Part shown: positions 1-11,254 of the stretch, one piece after another
How positions within the stretch are numbered: position 1 is the first letter of the stretch
How the letters are laid out: every line of letters starts with the position of its first letter
Source: Salvator merianae
Lineage: Eukaryota > Chordata > Lepidosauria > Squamata > Teiidae
Direction of reading: 5' to 3'
Assembly: GCA_003586115.2 (NCBI GenBank)
Contig: QVOM02000025.1
Span: 83,508,561 to 83,572,560, forward strand
Length of the DNA: 64,000 nt
Position numbers and translations under genes: made by a program
Notes under the pieces: generated by a model
What the model saw: only the letters and a program-made list of their open reading frames with translations
The model's database searches: none
Told to the model about the DNA's origin: nothing

Positions 1-156
1 GTTCAGGGGGCCTCCTCTATGAGCTCACAACGGATCTGCCTCACCCTGTAAGTGGAAACCTAACCTAACACTGATTCAAACACTGGCGTTCTGGGCCATA
101 TATACAGTACATGGACTGACCTCTGGGACACCTTCTGGTCCTCATCTGGAATCCTG

Positions 157-614
157 GGGCCTTTTCGCACTTTGCACTAGTGAGCATCGGGATGCTCACT
201 AGTGAAGTGCATCTGCACAGTGCGGAGGTCCTGGTAATCGGGAGCAGACTACAGCTGCTCCCAACAGCTACTTGCTGTGGAGCACAAAATCATGCTCCAT
301 AGCTGTACCGGGAACAGCTGAACTGCTTCTCGTACATTGTGTTCACACCTTCTTCCAGGTGTGAATGCAGAGCAACGCAGCGCAGCTGTGGCTGAACAGT
401 CATCCCGTGTTCCCGGTTGCTATGGCAGTGGCCAGAAATTACCCCAGTTTCTGTCACTGCACAGGCTGCCAACATTTGCACTGCAAATGCTGGTAGCCTG
501 CTGCTGGTCTGTTCCAAGGCCTTGTAGGCTGAATGGCTTTTGTGCTGCGAGGTCTGTCCTACCTTAGAACAGGATGATTATCCTGTTCTATGGCGGAAAG
601 TACAAAAAAGTCCC
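157..614 (+). mobile_element. Family A hairpin-rich MITE (copy A1)
   Basis: It begins with a GGGCCTTTTCGCACTT-like end and finishes with the complementary AAAAAGTCCC. Between them is a chain of short palindromes: a CTAGTGAGC...GCTCACTAG hairpin, a GGGAGCAG...CTGCTCCC hairpin, a TGTGGAGCACAAAATCATGCTCCATAG hairpin region, and an AGAACAGGATGATTATCCTGTTCT hairpin near the right end. The flanking triplets (CTG and TCG) no longer match. Non-autonomous and non-coding. Confidence 0.8.
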
Positions 615-1189
615 TCGATAGATTATTAGGCCTCTGCAGCTGGTGTTCAACCTGCTGAAACGTCCTTGTAGTTGCAGAGTTTGCTCCGCTTACAGCAACA
701 ATATGCTGCTGCACACTGCCGGCTTCTGTCATGACTTCACCTCGATGAAGGTTCAATCTACCTATGCAAGTCAATGGAATCGCAGAAGCCCAACCATATT
801 CCTGAAAGTCTCCAGGACTGCCTTAAACAAGCGATGAAATAATTCGCCAGTCACGTAAAAACAAATAAAGCTGTTCAACAAAAACCCAAATCAGACAAAA
901 CAAAACAAAACAAAATGTTCAAGGGAACATATTTCACCCACTGTGTAAAAGCAAAGTGATGCATTATCTGTTTCTGTCCTTGTCTGCCAATTTGGATATG
1001 GCCAGGAGGTGTTGTTAATGAATCTCCATCAAGCCGTGACCCAAGTAGTCTATCTTTTGCATTGAAACATTATTTACAATTCTTATGCCACCCCCGTAAA
1101 TATCAGGAACCATGTTATGCTGTACCATTAGCTAAAAGGATGCCTCAGGTAGGCGCTTAGTGACCTATATTCTGTCATCCAACAATGCA
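615..1189. other. Intronic stretch, no feature recognised
   Basis: AT-rich sequence with an A/C-rich tract (CAAAACAAAACAAAAC) near 890-915. I see no exon or intact mobile element in it. Confidence 0.5.
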
Positions 1190-1350
1190 ATGGCCTTAGG
1201 CTACAACAAAGGGTATATTAGGGATGAAACAAAAGAAGAAAAACCTACTTCCTTCCAAGAGAACTTACTACCTAGGAAGGTGGTGGCCCCTCCCTCACTG
1301 GATGTCCTGAAGAGGAGGCTGATCATACATTTATTGGAGATGTTTTGATT
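1190..1350 (+). mobile_element. CR1-like LINE, ORF2 C-terminal scrap
   Basis: The plus-strand translation around 1255-1345 reads LPRKVVAPPSLDVLKRRL, the pattern found at the C-terminus of CR1-clade ORF2 (compare LPQEVVGSPSLEIFKERL in the CR1 at 41.6-44.2 kb). No 3' terminal repeat is visible, so this is an old truncated copy. Confidence 0.6.
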
Positions 1351-2555
1351 TGGATTCCTACATGAAGTAGAAGATTACAACGGAAGACGTAGACATTTTG
1401 GTCAGTGTGTAGCAATGTGTGATTAGCAGGCAAAGATGTCCTAGTTCAAGAAGGAACAACAACAAGACATAGTCCTTGGCTAAGAGTCATAGCAGAGTTA
1501 GGAACTGTGGTTTGTTTCATGCCAAACCAACCATAAATGGAAGTCAAATGGCTTCCAACAATGGCTTCCCGTCCATTGTTGATTTGAGGTTTAAAAAACC
1601 ACAATCAATACAATGAGTCAACAAGCAGAAGCTGTTGCTCACACTCACACCAAGGCTGCATCCAGACGCCGCTTACTTATTCCACTATATTTGGATACTT
1701 CAGAATAAAATAACTATTGGGAGTACTATATTCTGGAACAGCCAAAGCTAGTGAAATAAGTAAGCTTTAGATGAGGAAAATAAAGCAGTTTGCCAGTCCA
1801 CAGCATCACAATCATGGATCAAGACAGTGTTGGAGGTGAGTAAAAGGACATTTTGCAATAGCTTCATATTGCCACCTAGATGCCCACCATTTATTTGGGC
1901 TACTCTACAGTTACTGGGCTATTTCAGGTGCAACCTAGATATGATCAAATCACTACATGCCTATTCATATTGTGGCCCCACCCTCCCAAGCTGCAGGATG
2001 CTAAATAAGCACAGGTAAGTATTTTCTTCCCTCTACGAGGTCTAATAAATGTTGACTAGCTTCACGGACTGTTCAGATAAAAGGTCTTCGCTATGCTGAA
2101 GCTTGTGATCTTTGCATTGTGAATAAAGCTTTCCTTGTGTTTTGAATGTATCAGAATGATCTATGGGGCTAGGAACTATAACAGCTATGTAAAGGCTGCT
2201 TCAACATACACTGTTGGATCAATGGCCAATTCCAAATGAATATGGGAGCTCAAGAGTGGGACATGAGTAGAAAACCTTTGCCCTGTTCGCCATCTCAGCC
2301 TCTACATGCACAAAACCTCCTGTAGCAGCGAGAGACAGATATGCATCAGGGACAGTAGTCATTAGCACACTGACTTTGATGCCTTTGTGCCTATAATATT
2401 TTCACAACACTTGGTCAATGACTCAGTGCCAAAGCAAGGCAAGGTATAAGTCTCATGAAAGGAGCCCAGCTCTGTCACAAAAAGGTGAGACTATGGAATA
2501 ACTGCAAAAGATCAGCAGTAGAAGTTGATGCAAAATTTCAGAATGCCTGATTTCC
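1351..2555. other. Intronic stretch with one small inverted repeat
   Basis: No coding or classifiable mobile sequence is recognised. A 14-base arm CTTACTTATTCCAC near 1672 is matched in inverted form by GTGAAATAAGTAAG near 1754, possibly a worn MITE of about 100 bp. Confidence 0.4.
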
Positions 2556-2556
2556 T

Positions 2557-2671
2557 CTCATCCCTACCAAAGTACAACTTTAGAAAGAAAGGGGGAAAGT
2601 TTAACAAGGATTTATCCTGTCTTCTAATATTATTCGTATGTGAAAAGACATTTAAGTTGTTCTTTTCTCCT
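2557..2671. repeat. Local direct repeat, unit 1
   Basis: About 115 bp starting CTCATCCCTACCAAAGTAC is repeated in the same orientation at 3376-3488 at roughly 80% identity by eye. The second unit abuts a LINE 3' end. Origin unknown: a local duplication or two copies of one old repeat. Confidence 0.65.
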
Positions 2672-3052
2672 TCTCCTTCTCCTTCTTTTTCTATTTTGTT
2701 AAATGCATTCTTTGGGCAATTTACATCCCTAATAGATTCTTGTGTGGCAATATCCATAGTAGCAGAAATGTTTCTAAAATATTCAAAAGCCCATTTGCAT
2801 GGGCAAAAAAAATGATGCCCTTACTATGACCTACCAAAGCAAGAACAATGTAAAAGCATTAAACTATATGAATGACCTTTTCTTTTTGGAATACTTTATA
2901 ATTACAGTGCATCTAAAAAAGTGAAGACGACCACATGACAGTTTTCTTTTAAAAATTCACAAAGATAAATTTGGAAGAATGTTCTATACAGGTTCTGAGA
3001 GACAGAGGTGGGTAGGAATGGGAGTATGAAAGAAACAGTGATGTAGTGCAAA

Positions 3053-3094
3053 CTTCCTTCCTTCCTTCCTTCCTTCCTTCCTTCCTTCCTTCCT
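3053..3094. repeat. (TTCC)n microsatellite
   Basis: About ten consecutive TTCC units, directly left of an L2-like LINE 3' end, a common place for such arrays. Confidence 0.95.
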
Positions 3095-3272
3095 TTATTT
3101 GTACGTATTTCTATCTCACCCTATATCCAAGGGTCTCAGAGTGGGTCACAATAAAACTAATAAAAAGCACAACTAAAATGAACTGACAATAAAAGTGCCT
3201 GAAAAGGGATGGGGAGAGGCTGTTTCTTCTGCCAAAGACTAGGGTAAAGAGGCACATTTCACCTGGTGTCTG
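3095..3272 (-). mobile_element. L2-like LINE 3' end fragment
   Basis: Read on the minus strand it ends in a tail of the form ...GAGACC..GGTATAGGG..GGATAAAAATGCAAATAAA, shared with fragments at 46.9, 50.4, 55.7 and 59.8 kb. Short and non-coding. Confidence 0.65.
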
Positions 3273-3275
3273 AAT

Positions 3276-3375
3276 GCACAAGAACATAAGAGGAGCCCTG
3301 CTGGATCAGGCCACAGCCCATCTAGTCCAGCATCCTGTTTCACACAGTGGCCCACCAATTGCTTCTGGGCATTCT
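3276..3375 (-). mobile_element. CR1-clade LINE 3' end (short)
   Basis: Starts AAGAACATAAGAGGAGCCCTGCTGGATCAGGCC on the plus strand, the reverse complement of a LINE 3' end that terminates in TTATGTTCTTATGTTC-like octamers. Related copies lie near 8.1-9.0, 9.3, 34.4 and 45.1 kb. Only the last ~100 bp are present. Confidence 0.7.
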
Positions 3376-3488
3376 CATCCCTTCCAAAGTACAATTTTAG
3401 AAGGAAAAGGAGAAAGTTTGAACTGGATTTCTTCTGTCTTCAAATGTTATCAATATGTGAAAAAACACAACTTCTTCTTCGCCCTCAC
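3376..3488. repeat. Local direct repeat, unit 2
   Basis: Second unit of the repeat at 2557-2671, sharing blocks such as CCAAAGTACAA and TATGTGAAAA. It begins exactly where the adjacent LINE 3' end stops. Confidence 0.65.
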
Positions 3489-3653
3489 TGTTTCTGAAGA
3501 GGCTCCCCATAGGGGCAACCCCCTTTGGTGGCTACCCTGCCAGTGGCAGGTCTGCTGTCACAGGCAGTGAGTGAGCCTTTATACACCTGAAGAGCCAGGC
3601 AGGTGTTATTAATACCTCCCAGCTGCCTTGGAACAAGTTCTGCAGGGAACAAA

Positions 3654-4082
3654 GAGCCTTTTCACGCTAAGTTGCTAGCGAGCATCTGCACAATCTCTAC
3701 CAAAGTGGGTCTGCACTCTGCAGCAACCACAGGGACCAGAAGCATCTGCAGATGCTCCCAAATGCTACTAGCTGTGGACAGCTAAATTGTTGTCCACAGT
3801 TTGACCAGGAGCAACTTCTGGGTGTGAATGCTGCGAGGCCACGGTGCTGCACGGCTGCTACTGTGCAGTTGTGCATTGCATCTCCGGTCACCATGGCAAT
3901 GGTGGGATGTTTCCATGGCTACTGTCATGGAGAGCAGGTGAACATTTGTGCTGCGAGTGTTGGAGGTCCAGTCCAGGGCCGTTCTAGCACTTGCAGTGCG
4001 AATGGCCACTGCACCACTGGGTCTTTTCCAGCTTAGAATGGTGTAATTGTACCATTCTACGCTGGTCAGTGTGAAAAGGCCC
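3654..4082 (+). mobile_element. Family A MITE (copy A2) with 3-bp TSD
   Basis: Termini GAGCCTTTTCAC and GTGAAAAGGCCC are inverted repeats. The element is flanked by AAA on both sides (3651-3653 and 4083-4085). The internal hairpin chain is complete, ending in an AGAATGGTGTAATTGTACCATTCT palindrome. Confidence 0.85.
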
Positions 4083-4500
4083 AAACATTCCTCACAGCCA
4101 GAGTGTCTGAAGCAGCAACAGTGACAGTCCCACTGGTATAGTTAGGAACTGCAGCAACAGAAGCAGCAGGCAGAAACTTCACGAACCGAGTCTGCAGTCC
4201 CTCACCCTGGTAGTGACTGGGAGCAGATGATTGTTCTTCATCTGTGAGGGCTTTTGGCAGAACCAAGGCCTCAAGCAACTCCAACATTCTACACTGCTGA
4301 AACAGTTGTATTTACTAAAATACTAAAACTAAACTAAATGCTATTAGTTAATTTTTCCATCAAATCATATCAACAAACCAGAAAGTAAATTTAGAGACAT
4401 ATTTTTTTAATAAAGGATATTATGGGTGGGGGACAATTGCAGCTGTTGCAGACATAATTAGTATCTATTTAGTTAGGATCAAGACCCATGGGGAGACAGA

Positions 4501-4928
4501 GGGCCTGTTCAGCCTTACCTCTAGTGAGCATCTGCATGCTCACTAGAGAAACACTTCCACATTTCACAGAAGCCCTAGCAAGCACTACTAGCTGCGAAGC
4601 ACAAAATTGTGCTCCACAGCCGTACTGGGAGCAGCTGTACTGCTCACGGTATGCAGCGTTCACACCTACTTCCTGGTGCGAATGGTGCAAGCTGTAGCAT
4701 CACACAGTTGCGCAGTTGTGCACCATGTCCCCAGTCACCATGGCAGCAGCCAGATGTTTCTGCAGTCACTGTCATGGTAGGGCAGTCAGCATTCGCACTT
4801 GAGTGCTGGAAGCCCATTTCCAGGATGTCCCAGCCCTTGCCATGTGGATGGCCACTGCACTGGGGGAACTGTTCCACCTTGGAATATTTGGATTCAAACA
4901 TTCCAATGCGGAAAGTGCGAAAAGACCC
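4501..4928 (+). mobile_element. Family A MITE (copy A3)
   Basis: Starts GGGCCTGTTC and ends GCGAAAAGACCC. A CTAGTGAGCATC...GCTCACTAG hairpin, a GCACAAAATTGTGC hairpin and a TGGAATATTTGGATTCAAACATTCCA hairpin are present. Flanking triplets AGA and ATA differ by one base. Confidence 0.85.
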
Positions 4929-5334
4929 ATAAGTCTCAGTGTAGCTTCAATTGGAAGCATCACTTCCCTGTTACCAAACTGTGTTTTAGTAAACAGTGGA
5001 CCAAGCACAGGTCGTTGAGATCAAGGCATGGCTTCCAGCTGATGCCTCCCCTCAGCCATTTCTTCTCAGCATACAACTGTTAAACTGGCAACAAGCCAGC
5101 TGTGGAGCTATTATACAGATGGCAAGTGTCGTGGTGCTTGCAAAGAGCCAGATGTTATAAACAAAGGAATTAAAGTTATGCTCCTAGAAGGATTTCCTCT
5201 CACTGGTACAGCAATAGTAGATAACTTTTATCAAATTTTAGACAACTCCAAGGTTTCCTGTTGGACTAGCTTATGCAAGGTTCAAAGACGGGGCTGTAGC
5301 ATTTTCCGTGTTCCAGACCACATGTGGAAGCACT

Positions 5335-5883
5335 GGGCCTGTTTGAACTTAGAAAATGGAACGTTCCAGGACGGTTGCTAGTACGGAACATTTGCACCTG
5401 CAAACAACTCCAGCTGACTTGAAACCTACCGAAGCCCACCTGATGCTCACCTGAAGCCTAGCTGTGGTCAAGAAAATTGTAGTCTCCAAGTTGACTTGCG
5501 TGATCAGGTGTAGATCAGGAAAGCTGCATTCGCACTACTTCCTGGTGTGGAATGGAGGCGGGACAGGGACTGTGTACTCATGCAGGTGCTGTCAGACTTT
5601 TCAGACCCAGGTTCAGACTTTGGGGTCCGGGCCCTGGCAGCCGTTTTAGACACAAATCTGAACACAGGTCCTCTGGGTTTGAACGTTGCTACCTAACTAG
5701 TGCATTCCTATTCCCGTTGCTCCCCCTGCTGGTCAGCTCGCAAACTGTTTCACTGCTGACAGGTGCAAATACACCTCACCGTACCTGATCCTGGCTGGCC
5801 CAAACCCTGCTAATTAGAACATTATTAAGAAGTGAAGTAGCTAGCAGCTTGTTTTAGTATATGAGGTAAGTGCAGAAAGGCCC
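5335..5883. mobile_element. Family D element (~550 bp, copy D1)
   Basis: Shares its interior with 38391-38885: GCAAACAACTCCAGCTGACTTG, AAGAAAATTGTAGTCTCCAAG, GGTCCGGGCCCTGGCAGCCG and AACCCTGCTAATTAGAAC blocks. Ends are GGGCCTGTTTGAACTT and AAGTGCAGAAAGGCCC, close to those of families A and B. Flanking triplets ACT and ATA do not match. Confidence 0.75.
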
Positions 5884-7198
5884 ATAGATTCTTAGGTTGC
5901 ATCCACACACATGGTGGCAGGCATCCTGAAGAAGCCCAAGGGGCACAGCAAGCAAATAACTGGGGTGCCCACCACCACACAATGTTCTGAGAAGGGCAAT
6001 GAAGGGCCTGTGTGCACTGTCCAGAGAACCCTTGCTTAGAGTAAAAAAAAAAGCACTCTGAGGACACTTTCTACCATCAAGTGTTCTTGTTCTCACTCTA
6101 TGGACATAGTGGCAGTGAGAGGAAATTCCTTGTCTGCTTTGTGCAGGCATCACACCAGAAAGCAGCCATTTCTGGGGCCTTTTCTGGTATGATGGCAGTC
6201 CACTGCATTTGGAGCTGACATCTCAGCTCTGGAGCTAAGTTGCTGGCTTCAAAGAGAATGGAGTGCCACTGAGAACTTCTGCATTGAAAGATCAGATGGC
6301 ACCAAGTTCTGGATGGTCCCTTTCTGAGAGTAAGCTCAATCCTAATTTAAAGAAGCGGCTTGTTCAATATTTCCCCCTCTTCCTTTGCATCTGGCTGTAC
6401 AAGACTTCAGAATTTTGCAGATGAAAGCAGAAACACTCCTGTAAGCAATGACAGAAATTTACAGCGATCAGGCGGAAAATGAAATAGTATGTTTTATACT
6501 TGGGTACATAAATGGATGCCCTTCAGATGTTCTTGGATTCTCTCTCAATCTCTTTCTCTGTGTGTGTGTGTTTTTTAACGTGATTGGTAAACTGTGAGTT
6601 CACTTGTTTGTTTTATTCCTTATTTTGAATCCAAAATATTTACAATTGCAGAAATGAACTACTTACATGTATATATAAGCAATAATTATTTACAGTTTTG
6701 CAATAAAAATATTGTGAAAAATGTAAGAACATAAGTAAGACATATAAACATAAGCATTCCTCATATTAATTCCAAACCACAAACCAAGTTAAAAATAAAT
6801 AATGAGTTAAGGAACATAGTAAATACTTGCTAATTCAATCACAAAACATTCAGTAATGTGATCTGGCCCTTTGAATTATATGGGAACACTGGATGAGCCA
6901 TTAACTGCTTCTGCACAAAGGCACTGGCAACAATCTACATGAAAAGCACAATAACTGAGATGTTTGTTAATCACAGTGTTGTGTTATTTGCATACCTGCC
7001 ACTGACGTGAGAGAAAGAAACACTGAAAAAGGGAACCTTTGCTCCCAATTCAGTGTTTTCACTTGGGGGCTCCTTGGATGAGCACAGGAAATAGCCATGG
7101 AAGCCAGCTATTTTCCTCTGCTCTAAGATGAAGAATGCCAGACTGGGTAAGTCCGGTCACTGTGCCTTCAGTTCAACCACTGGTGGCGTCCTCTTAGA
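5884..7198. other. Intronic stretch, mostly unique
   Basis: Nothing coding recognised. Contains a short TG run near 6560 and AT-rich sequence at 6580-6850. A GGCCTTTTCTGG...-type MITE scrap may lie near 6170-6190. Confidence 0.45.
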
Positions 7199-7672
7199 GG
7201 GCCTGTTTGTGCTTTACACTAGTGAGTGTGCAGACACTCACTAGTGAGGTGTGTCCGCTGCACTGCTCCCAGTACATAGCATTTGCACATACTTCTGGGT
7301 GCGAATGCTGCGTAGCATGGCTGTGGTTGCACAGTCATGCCACGTCCCCAGTTGTCATGGCAGCAGCCAGCTGTTTCCTCAGCTCCTATCATGGCACAGG
7401 CTGCCAGCATTCGCACTGCAAGTGCTGGTAGCCCATTGCCAGGAAGTTCCAGTCCTTGCAGTGCGAATGACTGTCATACCGCAAGGTCTGCTCCACTGCA
7501 GAACGTTCACTTGTGAACATTCCACGATGAAAAGTGCAGAGAGTGCTAAAATGCTGTCCACAGTTTGATTGGGAGCACCTGGACAGCTCTGGTTCAGCAG
7601 TGTTCACATCTCCTTACAGGTGTGAATGCTGAAAGGCAGTGGCATGGCATGGCTGCGGTGTGATACACCATA
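7199..7672 (+). mobile_element. Composite of two family A MITE pieces
   Basis: A copy starting GGGCCTGTTTGTGCTTTACACTAG runs to about 7540 (GATGAAAAGTGCAGAG). An internal segment of a second copy follows at once (GTCCACAGTTTGATTGGGAGCA to GGCATGGCTGCGG). The order of parts is not that of one intact element, so this is a nested or recombined pair. Confidence 0.7.
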
Positions 7673-8099
7673 TTACATTCCTCTGCTGATAGATTGGGCC
7701 TCCTTATATTTTAAATGGTCACTGAATTTGAATCCAGAGAGATTTAGCAAAAAACAAAATATTAAAGCCAAGCAAATGGTGGACAATCAAAACAGCAAAC
7801 CTCATTACGTAAAAGCCTAGCAGATGAGAAGCAGAACAACCAGCAAGTTTTTGAAATGCCAGAAATCAGCTAACTTCAGTACAAAAGTTTAAGGGTTTTT
7901 TTTGTCACGGAAGAGACTGGGAGTTCTGAGCATTCTAGTGATAAAACAACATCTAGATAAGATATTTTATCTTATAAAATGAATGTTTGGTTTAAGTGCA
8001 CTGTTCTATGCACTGTGCCTTGCAGACATCATACATCCTACCTTGTATTGGGCCTCTGAACGCAGTAAAATATGAACAACTGCAATGACTAAACTACAT

Positions 8100-8963
8100 C
8101 AAAATCTTGGAAGAATAAGAAGGTTTTCACTTTGTGTACAAGATGCCACAAGGACCCTAGACCCAAGGGGCACTCTATGAAGCTGATGGGCAGGAGAGTT
8201 AGGACTGACAAGGAGAAGTATTTTTTTTCACTAAGAGGGTCATTGGTCTGTGGAGTTTACTACTAGAAGAGATACCTCTTAGTGAGTGCCAGTCCACGCA
8301 CTGGGTAAGTGCGTCTGCATCGGGGAGCCATGGGAATTCTCCAGAAGTTGCCACAGTCTGCCCCGGAGCCATCCAGCAGTGGACTACTAAAAAACAGTCC
8401 ATAGCTTGACCAGGAGCAACTAGATCACTCCTGGCCATCTGCATTTGAGAGTGATCAGCAACCAGATTCCCATGGCAACGGCGAGGTGTGTGTGGATGCT
8501 GCTGTGGATGTTGTCATGGCAATCTGGCCTGTTCTGGCCTGGCCATCTGGACTTCGAGTGCTGCTGGCCTGGAACGGGCTTTTCCAGCACAGGAACTGTG
8601 GATGGCCACTGCCGTGCCTAATCCTTACTGCCCTGGTATGGTATTGCTATACCATTCCAGGCTGACACGTGTACACAGGCCCAGTGACAGCAACCGGCCT
8701 GGATAGTTTTAAGAAAGAATAGTCATAGAGGTCAGATGTTATCAATGGCTACTAGAATTGATGCCTAGCTACTGCTTCCAGGTTGGAGAGCCAGGCAGGA
8801 TGCCTCTAAAGGCCATTTGCAGGGAGTCAAGGGCAGGTGAAGGTTTTGCGTCTGTCTTCTGGTTGAGAATATCCAGAAGCAACTGGTGGGCCACTGTGTG
8901 AGACTAGAATGTTGGACTAGATGGGCCACAGCATGACTGAGCAGGCCACCTCTTATGTTCCTA
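8100..8963 (+). mobile_element. CR1-clade LINE 3' end, split by a MITE
   Basis: The left part (to about 8277) translates with GEVFFSLRGSLV-type CR1 C-terminal pattern. The right part (8683-8963) resumes with GTGACAGCAACCGGCCTGGATAGTTTTAAGAAAG and runs to the 3' end CCTCTTATGTTCC. An uninterrupted relative lies at 45078-45420. The MITE at 8278-8682 interrupts it. Confidence 0.75.
8278..8682 (+). mobile_element. Family A MITE inserted in a LINE (copy A5)
   Basis: The right end ACACAGGCCC is recognisable. The left terminal ~15 bases are missing, so the element begins at TTAGTGAGTGCC. Internal hairpins include a GGTATGGTATTGCTATACCATTCC palindrome near 8635. It lies within the LINE at 8100-8963 and so is younger than it. 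Confidence 0.75.
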
Positions 8964-9100
8964 TTTTTCCATGAGACAATGAAGGACACTTCTAAATATA
9001 GAGACAAGGTATATGTACTTGCTTGTCTGTTCTTTCTTCCCCACCAAATGTTGACACCCCTTAATTTCACTCTTGAGTATCCATCAAATGGTATAATGAC

Positions 9101-9308
9101 CAAAGGCGGCTGGTGGCTTTACGCCCGGGTGTTTGTGTCCTGCGCAAAGCGCGCCATGGCTGTTCGTGGGGCCTCTGGACGTCCGTACTGCCTCAGCAGG
9201 TAGGCGGACTGCTGAGGCAGTTCAGAGGCCCAGAGGTCCCACAAACAAGCCATGGTGTGCTTCGCGCAGGACACAAACACCCAGGCTTAAAGCCACTGGC
9301 CGCCGCTG
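9101..9308. mobile_element. Family H palindromic hAT-type MITE (H1), perfect 8-bp TSD
   Basis: Flanked by ATAATGAC on both sides (9093-9100 and 9309-9316). The right end, read inward, is CAGCGGCGGCCAGTGGCTTTAAGCC; the left end is CAAAGGCGGCTGGTGGCTTTACGCC. The arms are near-complementary over about 90 bp and GC-rich (GGGTGTTTGTGTCCTGCGC, GCCATGG, GCCTCTG...). No coding capacity. An 8-bp TSD with CAGTGG-like ends is the hAT hallmark. Confidence 0.9.
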
Positions 9309-9333
9309 ATAATGACACAAAGGGCATAAGAAG

Positions 9334-9572
9334 CTAAGAACATAGGAGATGCCCTGCTAGATTGGGCCAATGGCCCATCTAGTCCTCTTGCCTGCTCTCA
9401 CAGTGGCAGCCAGTAGCATATGGAATCTCACAAGCGTAGCATGAGTACCCACCTTGCTCTGCTTGTTTTCCCAGCAGCAGGCCTTCAGAGGTAATCACAT
9501 AGCCCACCATGAAATGGCTCAAGACTTCTAGGTAGTCTATCAAGCTGGTGGCCAACACCACACTCACCAACA
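9334..9572 (-). mobile_element. CR1-clade LINE 3' end fragment
   Basis: Plus strand reads AAGAACATAGGAGATGCCCTGCTAGATTGGGCCAATGGCCCATCTAGTCC, the reverse complement of the LINE 3' end also seen at 3276 and 45078, from a different subfamily. Confidence 0.7.
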
Positions 9573-9709
9573 TCTCAATCGATTGGGAAATATATTTATG
9601 ATACTGAATATCAAAGTTTGCTAGAGAATCAATTTAAATGTACAATTAAATAGTCAAAGCTTGTTTGACAAGTTTCATAGCCTGTTTGCATATATGTGTG
9701 TGTAAACTT

Positions 9710-9990
9710 CAAGACAGCCGTAGAGCAAGTGCCTGATAATCAGGTGGTCACAGATTTGAACCTGACATCTCCCTAGAAGAAAATAACAGCAAATCACTCC
9801 TGTCTGTACCAAGGAACTTGTAAGGAGATGTCCCTGTGGCCATCGATAACTTATCCTGACCTGGTGGTATCTAAGAACAACAGCATGTCAAGCAAGGTTG
9901 GTCAAACTCTGCCCTCTCCCAGATGTTCCAGTCTAAAGCTCCAGTAAGTCCCAGATAGTCTGGCCAATGGAATGGAATGATGGAAAGTGT
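9710..9990. repeat. Possible SINE remnants
   Basis: GGTCACAGATTTGAACCTGAC near 9747-9767 resembles a pol III B box. Sequence near 9890-9965 (TCCCAGATGTTCCAGTCTAAAGCTCC) resembles a dispersed repeat also seen near 27780 and, inverted, near 18040. Both are too eroded to classify. Confidence 0.35.
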
Positions 9991-10012
9991 AAAGAACAGT
10001 AAAGGAGATTTG

Positions 10013-10349
10013 GGGCCTGTTCACACTTGAAGCTAGTGAGTGTCAGGAATGCTAATGAGTCAAGTACCTCCACACTTTGTGGAGGCCCTGGCAATCAGGA
10101 GCAGACTCCAGCTTTGCCCCCACTTCTGGGTGCAAATGCACAGCTGTGCAACGTGACTGCACCTGTGTGATGGTGTGGCGTTGCCGGTCGCCATGGCAGC
10201 AGCCAGAAGTTCCCTAGCTGCTGTCATGGCACGGAACGCAAGCAGGACATAAGCATTCACACCGCAGATGCTGGTATCCTGCTGGTGTTCTGTTCTAAGA
10301 CCTCCCAGCGTCGACGGTGTCTGCACTGGTGGAAAATGCGAATAGGCCC
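10013..10349 (+). mobile_element. Family A MITE, internally deleted (copy A6)
   Basis: GGGCCTGTTCACACTT start and GCGAATAGGCCC end are intact. It is about 100 bp shorter than full copies because the TGTGGAGCAC hairpin block is missing. Flanking triplets TTG and ATG differ by one base. Confidence 0.8.
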
Positions 10350-11254
10350 ATGATTACCACAAATTCTCATTCTTTTCTACAGGAAGGTATCTTGCACTTG
10401 AAAAACTCATAAAAATTATTAACATTCCAAATGGTTGCAATACAGGCTAAAGGTCAAAGCAGAGGAGGAAATATAACATTCATAACATTGTCTCTTTAAG
10501 CATTTTTTTAATGAATGTAAAAAAACAAACAAAAAAAAACCAGGGGTGGGAGTGAACCAGAAGTGAACTGAGAAGGGACATAATTAACAGTTCTTCCTCC
10601 TGCTCTTCTAATTTATTGCACTATTTTCCACAGATTACTAGTTGTCTTGAATGAGGAAAGTGCACTTTGTCAGACGTTTGGGCCTAAAGGAGGAAGATCA
10701 AGCCACTCTTGGGAAGGCCCATGTCAAAGGCAATATCCTTATGGAACACGTTGGTGCATGACATACAGGCTGGTCTTGGCCTGGATCGAGCAAGCCTGGA
10801 GCAGAGTCTAGCAACTCTGCTGGGCCAAGACTGGAGCAGAGCTTAGCAGTGGCAGCCAGGACAAGGGACCATCAGCTCTGGCACAGTCCAGCCAGGTCCA
10901 GCTTCAGAGGCCAAGAACAATAGTCCTCAACCTTCAAAGCTGCCAGCCAGAGTTTTCGCTGGGTGCCCAGAAATGGCTCGTTTCTTGGGTTGTATCTGGG
11001 AGCCCAGTGAACTAGTGTCGAGCTCCACACACTGGGTGGACCAGTCCAGCCATCTATATGGCCGATGGCAAATGGCTGATCTGATCTATTGTGAGGAATG
11101 TGTGGGAGACCGCTTTGAAGAGTCTTTGTGTCTACAGAACAAAATTATCCGATAAGAGACTGCGAGAGACTGAGTGCCATATACTTCCTCTTTTGTTGGA
11201 GGTAAGAATTGAAGGGTGCCTGAAAACCCTTCGAGATCTGCAGTAATCATAAGA
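10350..11254. other. Intronic stretch, GC-richer after 10730
   Basis: No exon recognised. 10745-10870 repeats the motifs CTTGGCCTGGATCGAGCAA and GGGCCAAGACTGGAGCAGAGC, resembling sequence near 20930-20985; probably an unclassified DNA transposon remnant. Confidence 0.4.
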
